Source of the DNA: Ramlibacter terrae
GTDB taxonomy: Bacteria; Pseudomonadota; Gammaproteobacteria; Burkholderiales; Burkholderiaceae_C
Length of the DNA: 64,000 nt
Reading direction: 5' to 3'
Assembly (NCBI GenBank): GCA_013127575.1
Contig: CP053418.1
Location: 1,178,001 to 1,242,000 of the forward strand
This document shows positions 40,756-50,971 of the stretch, one piece after another. Position 1 is the stretch's first letter. Each line of letters opens with the position of its first letter. The position numbers and the translations under genes were made by a program. The notes beneath the pieces are model-generated. The model saw only the letters and a list, made by a program, of their open reading frames with translations. It was not told the origin of the DNA and searched no databases.

Positions 40756-42091
40756 TGCAAGACACCCCGCCGCGCAAGTTGCCGCGTTCGCCGGAACACT
40801 GGTTGCTGGGCAGCGCCGCGTCCTTCGCGGCGGCGCCGCACCTGTTCCCGGCCCAGGCGGCCGCGCGCCGGGCGGCATCGCCGGATTCCGCGTGCTGAAC
40901 AAGCCGTTCGCGGCCGTCGCCGATCCCGGGCACGTCAACGAGGTGATGGTGGTGCGGCACCGCCGCTATCCGCGCAGCTATCACTACGAGAACCCGATCG
41001 TCGGCCGGGGCCTGCTGTCCACCGACGGCGAGCCGTGGCTCAAGCGCCGCCGGCAGGTGCAGCCGGCCTTCCGGCGCGAAACGCTGCGCCACGGTGGCCG
41101 TGGGCAACGCGGCCTGCGACCGGATCTTCGCCAAGTGGGACGCAGCGCACGGCGCGGGCCGGCCCATCGAACTGGCGGGAGAGATGCAGCAGCTGGCGCT
41201 GTCGGTCATCGGCCACGCCCTGTTGTCGGTGGAGGTGGGCTGGTCCAACGCGGCGCGCTTCGCCAAGGCGGTGCGCGACGGGCTGCGGCTGCTGCGGCGG
41301 CGCAACACGTCCATCGTGCGTTTCCCGCCCGGGTGCCGACGCCGCTGAACCGCAGCCTCGCGCGGACCCGCGAGGTGCTCGACGGCTACCTGCGCCCCAT
41401 CATCCGGGCACGGCGCGCGCAACCCGAGCCGCGCGACGACATCCTCGAATCGCTGCTGCGCGTGAAGGATCCCGAAACCGGCGACGCGCTGTCCGACCGA
41501 GGAGATCTGGACGAGACCAAGACGCTGTTCACGGCGGGCTTCGAGACCACCGCGACGGCGCTGACGTGGGCCATGTTCCTGCTGGCGCGCCACCCCGAAG
41601 CCATGGCAAAGCTCATCGCGGAGATCGACACCGTGCTGGCCGGCCGGCCGCCCGGCTGGGAAGACCTCGAGAAGCTGCCGTACACGTCGCAGGTGGTGCA
41701 GGAGACGCTGCGGCTCTACCCGCCCGTCTACTCGCTGGCCCGCGAGTGCGTGGAAGACGACGTACTGGGCGGCTTCACCGTGCCCCGCGGCACCGTGCTG
41801 ATGCTCTCGGTGCTGGGCATCCACCGCGATGCGCGGTGGTGGCCGCAGCCGGAGGCTTTCCGGCCCGAGCGATTCGCCGGCGACTGGCCGCGCCAGGCCT
41901 ACCTGCCGTTCGCCACCGGGCGCCACCTGTGCGTGGGCAACCACTTTTCGCTGACCGAGATGGCGGTGGTGCTGGTGCGCATCGCCCAGCGCTACCGGTT
42001 CACGCTGGCCGATCCCGGACCGGTGGGCATGCAGGCGCAGATCACCCCGGTGCCGGATCGCGAGATCCACCTCATGCTGGAGCCGCGATGA
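40755..42091 (+). CDS. Cytochrome P450 (long-chain/eukaryote-like class)
   Basis: P450 of about 446 residues of the CYP102/CYP4-like layout. I-helix TLFTAGFETTATALTWAMF; ExxR in VVQETLRLYPPVYSLARECV; haem loop LPFATGRHLCVGNHFSLTEM with the axial Cys. It begins with RSPEHWLLGSAASF and contains GEPWLKRRRQVQPAF near residue 95. Breaks near 40868, 41088 (an extra C in CCAGG) and 41337 repair to CCWGG. It overlaps the acyltransferase gene by TGATG and the GNAT-like gene by ATGA, so the three are one tight operon. Confidence 0.87.
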
Positions 42092-42698
42092 GCGCGCCGC
42101 TGCCGCCGCTGGAGATCTGGACGCGGGCGACGAAGCGGCGCGTTCCGAATACGAACGCGCCTTCTACGCCGCCTTCGCGCGCGTCACCGGCAACCGGTTG
42201 ATCCGCACCTGTGGCAGTGGGACGAGCAACGCGAGCGGCTGTCCACGCGCGTGCCCTATGCGGAGCAGCGCGTCTACATCCAGCGCGATGGCCGGGGCGC
42301 CATCGCCGCGGCGATCGGCGTCAACGGCGATGCGCCAGTTGCAGTCGGCCGCTTTCGGGTTCGCCGTGCCGGCGGCCGAAGCAGCGGCCGGCGCCTGCGA
42401 GTTCGTCACGTTCTTCGCGGCAGGAGACGACCGCGCCCCGGCCGCGCGGCTGCGCCTGTTCGAGGGCGTGTTCCGCGACCTGCACCGCCGGGGCCTGCGC
42501 GTCGCCTACGCCTCGACCGCGCACCGGCCGTTGCCGATCTACCGCCGCATCGGCGGCGACGTGGTGGCCGACGCCAGCATCGACGGCGAAGCGCGCTACT
42601 TCCTGCGCTTCTCGCTGGAGCGGCACTGGATGCGGATGCCGCGCGACGCCGCCTACCGGGGCGCCGGGCAACCGTCGCAGAGCACCTTGCCTTCGTAG
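42088..42698 (+). CDS. GNAT-like N-acyltransferase family protein
   Basis: Protein of about 204 residues after repair. The pattern of VYIQRDGRGAIAAAIGVNLA, FGFAVP, CEFVTFFAAGD, LFEGVFRDLHRRGLRVAYAS and LPIYRRIGGDVVADASIDGE fits a GNAT-fold acyltransferase, near the type found beside N-acyl amino acid synthases, but similarity is weak by eye. Breaks near 42116, 42190 and 42320 repair to CCTGG. It is the last gene of the acyltransferase-P450 operon. Its 3' end overlaps the convergent small gene by 46 bases. Confidence 0.6.
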
Positions 42699-42969
42699 TC
42701 CGGGCTGGCGATCACCTCCGGGTAGCAAGCCACCGGAAACTCCGTGAGGCACGTTTCGCACGCCAGCCGCAGCTTGGGCGCGATGAAGCGCGCGAAGACT
42801 TCCTTCTCCACGGGGAGAGGCCGTCGAGGTTGCCGTCGGCCACCACGCGTTCCGCGACCTTCACGGTCGAGGGGTAGCCGATACGGCCGATGTCGAGCAG
42901 TTCCTGCAGCGCGGAGCGCACGGCTTCGCGCTCTTCCTCGAATTCCATGAAGTGCTTCGTCAATCCCAT
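42653..42969 (-). CDS. Small protein with paired CxxC motifs, unknown function
   Basis: Protein of about 106 residues. The N-terminus MGLTKHFMEFEEEREAVRSA looks helical; the C-terminus has LACETCLTEF and VLCDGCPAPR, two CxxC pairs that could bind zinc. A break near 42822 repairs to CCTGG (DGLSLVEKEVFARFI). I do not recognise the family. It converges with and overlaps the end of the GNAT-like gene, so the two share transcript ends. Confidence 0.6.
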
Positions 42970-43044
42970 CGGTGGCCTTGCTGTCGTCGGATGCGAAAGT
43001 CTCGCACAGGGACTGCTCCGCCGAACGTGACGGAATCGCGCTTC

Positions 43045-45028
43045 TCAGCCCGGCGCGGCCTGCGCCGCCACTTTCCGCCGCAATTCCGCATCGCCCGGGC
43101 TCCAGAGCCGCAGCGCGATCTGGATCTCCATCGCGCGCGTGGCGCTGCCCCAGTGGCCGAGGAGGTCCTCGGTGGTAGCGAGGCGCTGGCGCATCGTGTT
43201 GACGTGGATGCCCGGGCGCTGCGCGGCCAGCTTGGCGTTCTGGTTGCAATCGAAATAACCCAGCAGCGTCTGCGCGAGCTCGGTGCCGCGCTTCTCGTCG
43301 TACGCCACCAGCGCACCGACGGTCGACGCCGGGAAAGCCGCCAGGCTGTCCCGGTCGTGCGTTTCGAACAGCGTGGCGTACAGCGCCATCTCGTTCTGCG
43401 GCAGCACCTGCGAAGCGATGCCGATGCGTTCCAGCACGGGCAGGGCGCGCCGCAGCGTCGTGTAGGCCGCGGGGATCTCCGCCGGCGCCGCCAGCGGGCG
43501 CGAGACGACGCCGCGGAACGCCGCGCCCAGGTCCTGTCCGGCCACCTCCACGATCGCCCGGCGGTGTTCCGCCGCCCGCGTGGTCGCCGTCAGCAGCACG
43601 AGCCTGCCGTCGACCTCGTCGAACACGGCGCCGGCCAGCGCATTGGACGCGCGCAGCCGGCGCGCGGCGGAGGACGCGTTGGAGTCCGCCATGTCGACCA
43701 CGAGCAGCGAGTGCGGCTGCGCGAGGTCGAGGCCGAAGGCGAGCGCGCGCTCGCGCAGCAGCGGCAGGTCGTCCTGGCGCGGTGAGACCAGCCGCGCAGC
43801 AGCGACGCCATGTCGCGGGTGCGGTTGGCTTCCATGCGCTCGCGCGACAGCAGCACGATGGCGATGACGGTGGCGCTCCGTTCGAAGGTGCGCACCGCCG
43901 TCTCGCCGAGCTCGCCGCGGCCGAACAGCAGCACCGCCCCCAGCACGTCGTCGCCGCCGATCACGGCGATGGCGCGGCACCACTCGCCGTCTTCTTCGTA
44001 CGCGAGCACGGAGCGCCCGACCTGCCGGCTTTGCCGCAGCGCCGGGTGAGGGCGCTGCTGGTTTCGGCCAGCGGCGAGTAGCGCTCGACGGCGCGGGCCG
44101 GATAGTCTGGCGCGATCCCCCGGCCGATCACCTGCGCGGCTTCGTCCAGCACCAGCAGCGCGCCGCCGAGATGGCCCGCGACCGATTCGCACAAGGCCGC
44201 GAGCGAGGCGCCGCGTGCCAGCAGCGATGTCATCTGCGCATGCGCTTCCGCCGCGCCCTGCACCTGCCGCGCATGCCGTTCGAGTTCGGCGCGGGCGCGT
44301 TCCGCGCTCTGCAGCGCGTCTTCGGCCTGCTGGAACGCCATCGCGTTCTTGATCGCCACGGCCGCGTGCGTCGCCAGCGTGGAGAGGATGGAGATGTTCT
44401 GCGCCGTGTGCGTGCGGTGGTAGCGGTCGGCCACGAACAGCAGCCCGATCACGTCGCCCTCCCACAGCAGGGGCACGCCGACCACGGCCACGATGCCTTC
44501 CTCGCGGAAAGTCTTGTCGAGCTCGGCATCGTGCGCGAAGCGCGTGTCGTGCAGGTAGTCGGGGGTGGAGAACGGCAGCCGCGTTTCCATCACCACGCTG
44601 ACGATGCCGCGGTTGCGGCCGGCCACCATCGTGCCGGTGCGGCGGGCCACGGCGCCGTCGGTCGCGAGCACGTGGAATTCCGCCACCTGCGTGTCGAAGG
44701 TGGAGATCCGGCGACGTGCGAACCGAGCAGGTTGCGCGCCCGCGTGGTCAGCGTGCGCAGCAGTTCGTCGAGGTGCAGGCGCGCCGACAGGTCGCGCGCC
44801 GATTCGATCACGGTGAGCAGCCCGCTTTCGCGCTGCTGCCAGACCTCGAGCCGGTTGCGCACGGCCATGGCCATGCGCACCAGCTCCATCAGGCTCGACT
44901 TGTCGAGGTCTTCGGGCAGGCCTTCGATGGCGTCGAGTCGGGCCGAGAACTCCTCCGCCGGCGCGCCCCCGGTGCAGCAGGGTCACCAGGTCGCGGGCGA
45001 TCGCTTCGCGCGGTGGGCTGGCTGGCAC
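43045..45028 (-). CDS. GAF-domain PucR/CdaR-type transcriptional regulator
   Basis: Regulator of about 663 residues. A GTG start at 45028 follows GGAGG. The GAF domain has RLHLDELLRTLTTRARNLLG near residue 85, then WISTFDTQVAEFHVLATDG, EGIVAVVGVPLLWEGDVIGL and LFVADRYHR. A second domain follows around LGGALLVLDEAAQVIGRG. The C-terminal PucR helix-turn-helix is PGIHVNTMRQRLATTEDLLG near 620. Breaks near 44975, 44705, 44050 and 43787 repair to CCTGG. It is divergent from the operon at 45211 and very probably controls it. Confidence 0.85.
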
Positions 45029-45124
45029 GTGGCGGTTCCTCCGTTGGGGAGCGCCAGTGTGCCGCACCGCGCCCTAGGGTTACCCCCAGTCAACGCACCA
45101 CATGCGCGGCGGCCGCCCGATGTG

Positions 45125-45149
45125 GCCCGCGCACATTCAAAGCGCGGGC
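45125..45149. promoter_or_regulatory. Inverted repeat GCCCGCGC-N9-GCGCGGGC in the divergent promoter region
   Basis: An 8-bp perfect inverted repeat lies between the regulator start (45028) and the SDR start (45211). A palindromic CCCTAGGG occurs about 50 bases before it. Either could bind the GAF/PucR-type regulator; assignment is by position. Confidence 0.4.
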
Positions 45150-45210
45150 GTGGTCTTCCAGAGTACGGGCTCCGGCGCCGCGGTGCGGCCCCGACCGACG
45201 AAAGACCTGA

Positions 45211-46002
45211 ATGACAGTACTCGACTCCCTTCGGCCCGCGCCCGGCCTCAGGGTCCTCGTGACGGCGGGCGGCAGCGGCATCGGCGCCGCGGTCGCCCGC
45301 GCCTTCTGCGACGCGGGCGCCCGCGTCCACGTCTGCGACATCGACCGCAGCACGCTCGACCGCCTCGCCGCCGACGCGCCCGCGATCACCAGCAGCGTGG
45401 CCGATGCGTCCAACCCGCAAGACGTCGACCTGGTGTTCGACGACGTGCGCGGCACGCTCGGCGGCCTCGACGTGCTGGTCAACAACGCCGGCATCGCCGG
45501 GCCCACGGCGGGCATCGAGTCCATCGATGCGGCGCAGTGGGAGCGCACGGTGGACGTCAACCTCAACAGCCAGTTCCTGTTCGCGCGCCGCGCCGTGCCG
45601 ATGCTGCGGCAATCGGAAGCGGGGGCGTCGATGCTCGTCATGAGCTCGGTCGCCGGGCGCCTCGGCTACGCCTTCCGCACGCCGTATGCGGCCACCAAGT
45701 GGGCGCTGGTCGGAATGATGAAGTCGCTGGCGATCGAACTCGGCCCGCAGGGCGTGCGCGTCAACGCGATCCTGCCGGGGACCGTCGAAGGGCCGCGCAT
45801 GAACGCCGTGATCGCCGCGCGCGCCGCGGCGGCCGGCGTGAGCGCCGACGCCATGCGCGGCGAGTACGTGCGCAAGACCTCGCTGCGCCGCATGGTCACC
45901 GCCGACGACGTCGCCGCGATGAGCCTGTTCCTGTGTTCCCCGGCCGCGCGCAACGTGAGCGGCCAGGCGATCAGCGTCGACGCCAACCTCGAGTACCTCT
46001 GA
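45211..46002 (+). CDS. SDR-family oxidoreductase
   Basis: Short-chain dehydrogenase of 263 residues, intact frame. Cofactor motif VTAGGSGIGAAVARAFCDAG near residue 20 (TAGGSGIG for the usual TGGGxGIG), NNAGIAGP near 95, and the catalytic Ser-Tyr-Lys in MSSVAGRLGYAFRTPYAATK near 150-167. It starts the long operon and precedes the livK-like receptor by 24 bases. It probably oxidises a hydroxy acid or hydroxyacyl-CoA from the imported substrate. Confidence 0.88.
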   Translation: MTVLDSLRPAPGLRVLVTAGGSGIGAAVARAFCDAGARVHVCDIDRSTLDRLAADAPAITSSVADASNPQDVDLVFDDVRGTLGGLDVLVNNAGIAGPTAGIESIDAAQWERTVDVNLNSQFLFARRAVPMLRQSEAGASMLVMSSVAGRLGYAFRTPYAATKWALVGMMKSLAIELGPQGVRVNAILPGTVEGPRMNAVIAARAAAAGVSADAMRGEYVRKTSLRRMVTADDVAAMSLFLCSPAARNVSGQAISVDANLEYL

Positions 46003-46026
46003 CAACCACGCAAGGAGACCAGTCCG

Positions 46027-47273
46027 ATGAAACGCAAGCAACTCTTCCGCCTGGCGGCTCTCGCCGCCGCCACCTGCCTCGCCGGCGGCACGGCCCTCGC
46101 CGACCCGGTCAAGATCGGCCTGCTCGAAACCCTGTCCGGCCCGCAGGCCTCGTCCGGCCTGATGTTCCGCGCCGGCGTGCGCTATGGCATCGACCGCATC
46201 AACGCCGAGGGCGGCTGGAACGGCGAGCCGGTGCAGCTGCTGGAGTACGACAACCGGGGCGGCCCGACGGGCGCGGCCGACAAGCTCAAGGCCGCCATCG
46301 CCGACGGCGTGCACGTGGTCGTCCGGGGCGCCTCCTCCGCCGTGGGCGGCCAGATCACCGAAGACGTGCGCAAGCACAACCTGCGCAATCCGGGCAAGGA
46401 GCTGATCTACGTGAACGTCGGCGCCGAGGCGCTGGAGCTCACCGGCGAGAAGTGCCACTTCCACCACTTCCGCTACGCCGGCAACGCGCAGGTGCGCGCC
46501 AAGGCGCTGGTGCTGGCCATGAAGAAGGCCAACGCCCCGGGGTCGCGCGTCTACGCGATCAACCAGAACTACTCGTGGGGCGGGACATGGAGCAGGCCGT
46601 CGTCGACAGCGCCGGCCTCGGCGGCTACCAGGTAGTCGAGAAGACCCTGCACGACGTCAACAAGATCCAGGACTTCGCGCCCTACGTCGCCAAGATCGCC
46701 GCTGCCAAGGCCGACACCGTGATGACGGGCAACTGGTCCAACGACCTGCTGTTGCTGATGAAGGCCACCAAGGCGGCGGGGCTCAAGGCGCGCTTCGGCA
46801 CCGTCTTCCTCGACCAGCCCGGCAACGTCGCCAACGGCGGCGAAACGACGCTGGGCCACTTCATCGTCCACGCCTTCAACCCCGAGGCCGGGGGCGCGGC
46901 GGGCGAGCGCTTCGTGGCGGACTTCAAGGCGAAGATGGGCCACGTGCCGACCTTCATCGAGCCGCAGACGGTGTTCGGCATGATGGCCGTGGCCGACGCG
47001 CTCAAGCGCGTGAAACCCGAAGGCGGCAAGCTGAACGTGAATGCGCTCGCCAAGGCGATGGAGACCGCCAAGGTCATGACGCCCGTCGGCGAGATGACCA
47101 TGCGCGCCGCCGACCACCAGGCGCAGCTGCCGCTGGTGGTGTCGACCATCGCGAAGGACGCGAAGTACAAGGCCGACGACACCGACATGGGCTTCAAGCC
47201 GGTGCAGCTGTTCACGGCGGCCGAAGCGTCCACGCCCGTGCAGGCCAGCTGCAAGATGCAGCGCCCCTCCTGA
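46027..47273 (+). CDS. livK: Branched-chain amino acid-type ABC transporter substrate-binding protein
   Basis: Periplasmic LivK-like receptor of about 415 residues. The signal peptide is cleaved near TALADPVKIGL; then LETLSGPQASSGLMFRAGVR and AIADGVHVVVRGASSAVGG follow. A break near 46577 fits CCAGG read as CGGG, giving NYSWGQDMEQAVVDSAG. Later parts are FMGNWSND-like VMTGNWSNDLLLLMKA and VPTFIEPQTVFGMMAVAD. In catabolic operons of Burkholderiales such receptors often carry aromatic or keto acids rather than amino acids. Confidence 0.88.
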
Positions 47274-47324
47274 TCCACGTCTCCCGGGGCCGGCGTCCGC
47301 GCCGGCCCGCGCACCGCCACGTCC

Positions 47325-48266
47325 ATGGACACCTTCATCGTTTCCCTGCTGAACGGACTCATCTACGGCCTGCTGCTGTTCATGGTGTCCGCCGGCCTCA
47401 CGCTCATCTTCGGGATGATGGGCGTGCTCAATTTCGCCCACGCATCCTTCTACATGCTGGGCGCGTACTTCGCGTACGCGCTGCAGGACGTGCTCGGCTT
47501 CTGGGGCGCGCTGGTGCTGTCGCCCCTGCTGGTCGGCTTCGTGGGCACGGTCGTCGAGCGCTTCTTCCTGCGCCGCGTGCACCACCACGGCCATGCGCAC
47601 GAACTGCTGCTCACCTTCGGCCTGTCCTTCATCATCGCGGAGCTGGTCAAGCTGTTCTTCGGCAACTTCCCGGTCAACTACCGCATCCCGAAGTCGCTCG
47701 ACTTCGCCGCTTTCACCATCGGTGGCGCCAACTACCCGGTGTACCGCCTGCTGATGGGCGCGGTGGCGGCGGCGATGTTCGTCGCCATCTACCTGCTCCT
47801 CACGCGCACCCGCGTCGGCATCGTCGTGCGCTCCGCGATCTACCGGCCGCGCATGGCGGAGGCGCTGGGCCACAACGTGCCGCTGGTGTTCATGGGCGTG
47901 TTCGGCGTCGGCGCCGCGCTGGCGGGGCTGGCCGGCGCCGTGGCGGGCGCGTTCTACACGACCAACCCCAACATGGCGCTGGAACTCGGCGTGATGGTGT
48001 TCGTCGTCGTCGTGGTCGGCGGGCTCGGCTCGCTCGAAGGCGCGATGCTGGCTTCGCTGCTGATCGGCGTGATCACCTCGCTCGCCGTGGCCGTGGACGC
48101 CACGCTGGCCGACGCGCTGGGCTTCGTCGGCGCCAAGGCGTGGGCGCAGGGCGTGGGCGGACTGCTGACGCTGAAGGTGTCCAGCCTGGCCGCAACCATC
48201 CCGTTCGCGCTGATGCTGCTGGTCCTGCTGGTGCGTCCGGGCGGGCTGCTCGGCGAGAAGGCCTGA
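47325..48266 (+). CDS. livH: Branched-chain-type ABC transporter permease LivH
   Basis: Inner-membrane permease of 313 residues, intact. Typical LivH sequence: LLFMVSAGLTLIFGMMGVLN near residue 20, FAHASFYMLGAYFAY, then GIVVRSAIYRPRMAEALGHN, the loop that docks on the ATPase. About eight hydrophobic helices. It sits 51 bases after the receptor and 4 bases before livM. Confidence 0.9.
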   Translation: MDTFIVSLLNGLIYGLLLFMVSAGLTLIFGMMGVLNFAHASFYMLGAYFAYALQDVLGFWGALVLSPLLVGFVGTVVERFFLRRVHHHGHAHELLLTFGLSFIIAELVKLFFGNFPVNYRIPKSLDFAAFTIGGANYPVYRLLMGAVAAAMFVAIYLLLTRTRVGIVVRSAIYRPRMAEALGHNVPLVFMGVFGVGAALAGLAGAVAGAFYTTNPNMALELGVMVFVVVVVGGLGSLEGAMLASLLIGVITSLAVAVDATLADALGFVGAKAWAQGVGGLLTLKVSSLAATIPFALMLLVLLVRPGGLLGEKA

Positions 48267-48270
48267 GCCG

Positions 48271-49492
48271 ATGCAGTCCCGCTCCACCCTCATCGGCGTC
48301 GCCATCGGCGTGGCGCTGCTGGCGGGCGTGCCCTTCCTGCTGTCGCAGGGGCTCGTCAACGCCGCCATCCAGATGCTGATCGCCGCGCTGTTCGCCAGCG
48401 CCTACAACGTGCTGTGCGGACAGGCCGGCATGCTGTCCTTCGGCCATGCCGCGTACTTCGGCGTCGGCGCCTTCGCGACGGTGCATGCGATGAACGCCCT
48501 CGGCGGCACCGGCCTGCTGCCGACGCCGTTGCTGCCGCTGGCCGGCGCGCTCGGCGGCACGGTGGTCGGCGCCATCGCCGGCTGGTTCGCCACGCAGCGC
48601 ACCGGCACCTACTTCGCGATGATCACGCTGGCCATCGCCGAACTGCTGCACGCGCTGGCGCCGCACCTCAAGGGCTGGTTCGGCGGCGAGGCGGGCGTGT
48701 CGAGCATGCGCCAGCCCTTCCCGGGCCTCACCTTCGGCTCCAGCACGCAGGTGTACTACCTCACGCTCGCGTGGGTGCTGGGCTCCCCGGCGCTGCTGTA
48801 CTTCTACACCTTCACGCCGGTGGGCCGCCTTGCCCTCGGCCTGCGCGAGAACGGCCATCGCCTGCGCTTCCTCGGGCTACGACGTGCACGGCCTCAGCGT
48901 GCTGGTGTTCGCCATCTCCGCGATGTTCTCGGGCATTGCCGGCGGGCTGCAGGTGATCAACAACGAAGCGGCCAACTACGTGCTGCTCGACGCGCACCTG
49001 TCGGCGGCGGTCGTGCTCAACACCTACATCGGCGGCGTCAAGGTGTTCTTCGGGCCGGCGCTGGGCGCTTCGCTGATGACGTTCTTCGGCTACGCGGTGT
49101 CGGACCTCACGCGGTCCTGGCTGCTGTACCGGGGCATCCTGTTCGTGCTGGTGATGATGTTCATGCCCGATGGCCTGGCCGGCCTGTTCTGGGAGCGTCG
49201 CGCCTGCGCAAGCGCATGGGCTGGGCGAGGGTGGTGCCGGTGCTGCTTGCGTGCGCGCTGGCCGCGGCGCTGCTCGCGGCGGGAACGGCGTTCACGGTGG
49301 AACTGCTGCAGCGCATGTTCTCGACGGACTATCGCGCGTTGCTGGCGGGCGGCGGCGCGGCGTGGCCGCCGATCCCCTTGTTCGGGCGCGCGGCCGCCGG
49401 CGGCTTTCACCACGGCTGGTGCCGGCCCTGCTGCTGGGCGTGGGCGCGGGTGTCGTCGTCGGTGTCCGGCGGATGGCGGGGGCGCGGCATGA
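48271..49492 (+). CDS. livM: Branched-chain-type ABC transporter permease LivM
   Basis: Inner-membrane permease of about 408 residues. Marks are NVLCGQAGMLSFGHAAYFGV near residue 50, GTYFAMITLAIAELLHALAP and LRENGHRLRFLGYDVHGLSV (ATPase docking loop). Breaks near 48876 (extra C in CCTGG), 49187, 49415 and 49467 repair to CCTGG; the last gives VLADGGGAA and a stop at 49490-49492 overlapping livG by ATGA. The C-terminal region after FMPDGLAGLF is longer than usual and holds one extra hydrophobic stretch. Confidence 0.83.
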
Positions 49493-50241
49493 GCGACGCC
49501 ATCCTCCGGCTGCGTGGCTTGCGCAAGTCGTTCGGCGACACCGAGATCATCCGCGGCGTGGACTGGACCTGCGCCCGGACGAGCGGCACGCGCTGATCGG
49601 CCCCAACGGCGCCGGCAAGTCCACCGTGTTCCACCTCGTCTCCGGCAACCTGCCTCCCACCGCGGGCGAGATCGTCTTCGACGGCGACCGCATCGACGGC
49701 ATGACGCCGCAGGCGATCAACCGGCGCGGGCTCTCGCGCTCGTTCCAGATCACCAACATCTTCCCGCGCCTGACCGTCTTCGAGAACCTGCGCCTCGCCG
49801 TGATGCGCCCGCATGGCCTGCAATACAACCTGTGGAAACGGATTGGGCGCGATGCGCGCATCCGCGAGGAGACCGAGCGCCTGCTGGAGCAGGTGCGGTT
49901 GCAGGCACGGGCCGAAGCCGTCGCCGGCGAGATGTCGTACTCGGAGCAGCGCTCGCTCGAAATCGCGATGACGCTCGCCTCCGACCCCAAGGCCATCCTG
50001 CTCGACGAGCCCATGGCGGGCATGTCCAACGAGGAGACCGCGTACACCTCGGACCTGATCCGCACCGTGACGCAAGGCCGCGCGCTGCTGATCGTGGAAC
50101 ACGACATGCAGGTCGTGTTCGCGTTGAGCGACCGCATCAGCGTGCTGGTGTACGGCCGGTCATCGCCACCGGCACGCCGCAGGAGATCCGCGCCAACGCC
50201 GCCGTCAAGGAAGCGTACCGGGCGAAGAGGTGGCCGCATGA
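49489..50241 (+). CDS. livG: Branched-chain-type ABC transporter ATPase LivG
   Basis: Cytoplasmic ATPase of about 252 residues. Walker A is LIGPNGAGKSTVFHLVSG near residue 40; the LivG-specific RRGLSRSFQITNIFPRLTVF follows; the signature-like region is EMSYSEQRSLEIAMTLASDP, and Walker B is AILLDEPMAGMS. Breaks near 49567, 50154 and 50217 repair to CCTGG (GVDLDLRPDERH, VYGLVIATGTP, AYLGEEVAA). The stop overlaps livF by ATGA. Confidence 0.88.
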
Positions 50242-50955
50242 ACGCCGAAGCACCGCTGCTGTCGCTGCACGACGTGCACGCGCACTACGGCAAGAGCCAC
50301 ATCCTGCACGGCGTGAGCTTCGGCGTCGGCCGCAACGAGGTGGTGAGCCTGCTGGGGCGCAACGGCTCGGGACGCTCGACCACGCTGAAGGCGATCATGG
50401 CCTGGTGCCGCCCACCGGCGGGCAGATCCGCCTCGGCGAGCGCGACATCACGGGCACGCGGCCCTACGCGATCTGCCGCGCCGGCGTCGCCTACGTGCCC
50501 GAGGAGCGCGAGGTGTTCGCCAACCTCACGGTGGACGAGAACCTGCGCATGGGCGAGCAGCCGCCCGCGGCCGGCGCCACCCGCTGGACGATGGACGACA
50601 TGTTCGCCCACTTCCCGCGGCTGAAGGAGCGGCGCAACACCAAGGCGGGCAGCCTCTCGGGCGGAGAGCAGCAGATGCTGACCATCTGCCGGTCGTTGCT
50701 CGGCAACCCGCAAGTGATCTGGTCGACGAACCGACCGAAGGGCTGGCGCCCGGGATCGTCGCCGCCGTGGCCGAGTGCATCCGCGAGATGCACCGCCGCG
50801 GCGTGGCGGTCGTGCTGGTCGAACAGAAGCTGGCGATCGCGCTGAAGGTTTCCACGCGCGTGTGCGTGATGGGGCACGGCCAGATCGTCTTCGAGGGAAC
50901 GCCCCAGCAGCTCGCGTCGGACGACCGCCTGCTGGCGGACTGGCTGGCCGTCTGA
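50238..50955 (+). CDS. livF: Branched-chain-type ABC transporter ATPase LivF
   Basis: Second ATPase, about 240 residues. Walker A reads LLGRNGSGRSTTLKAIM, with Arg where Lys is usual; this variant is also found in other LivF proteins. The signature is KAGSLSGGEQQMLTICRSLL, and Walker B is VILVDEPTEGLAPG after repair. Breaks near 50399 and 50724 repair to CCTGG (IMALVPPTGGQ and QVILVDEPTEGL). It completes the five-gene importer. Confidence 0.88.
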
Positions 50956-50971
50956 GGCCGCGAGGAACACC

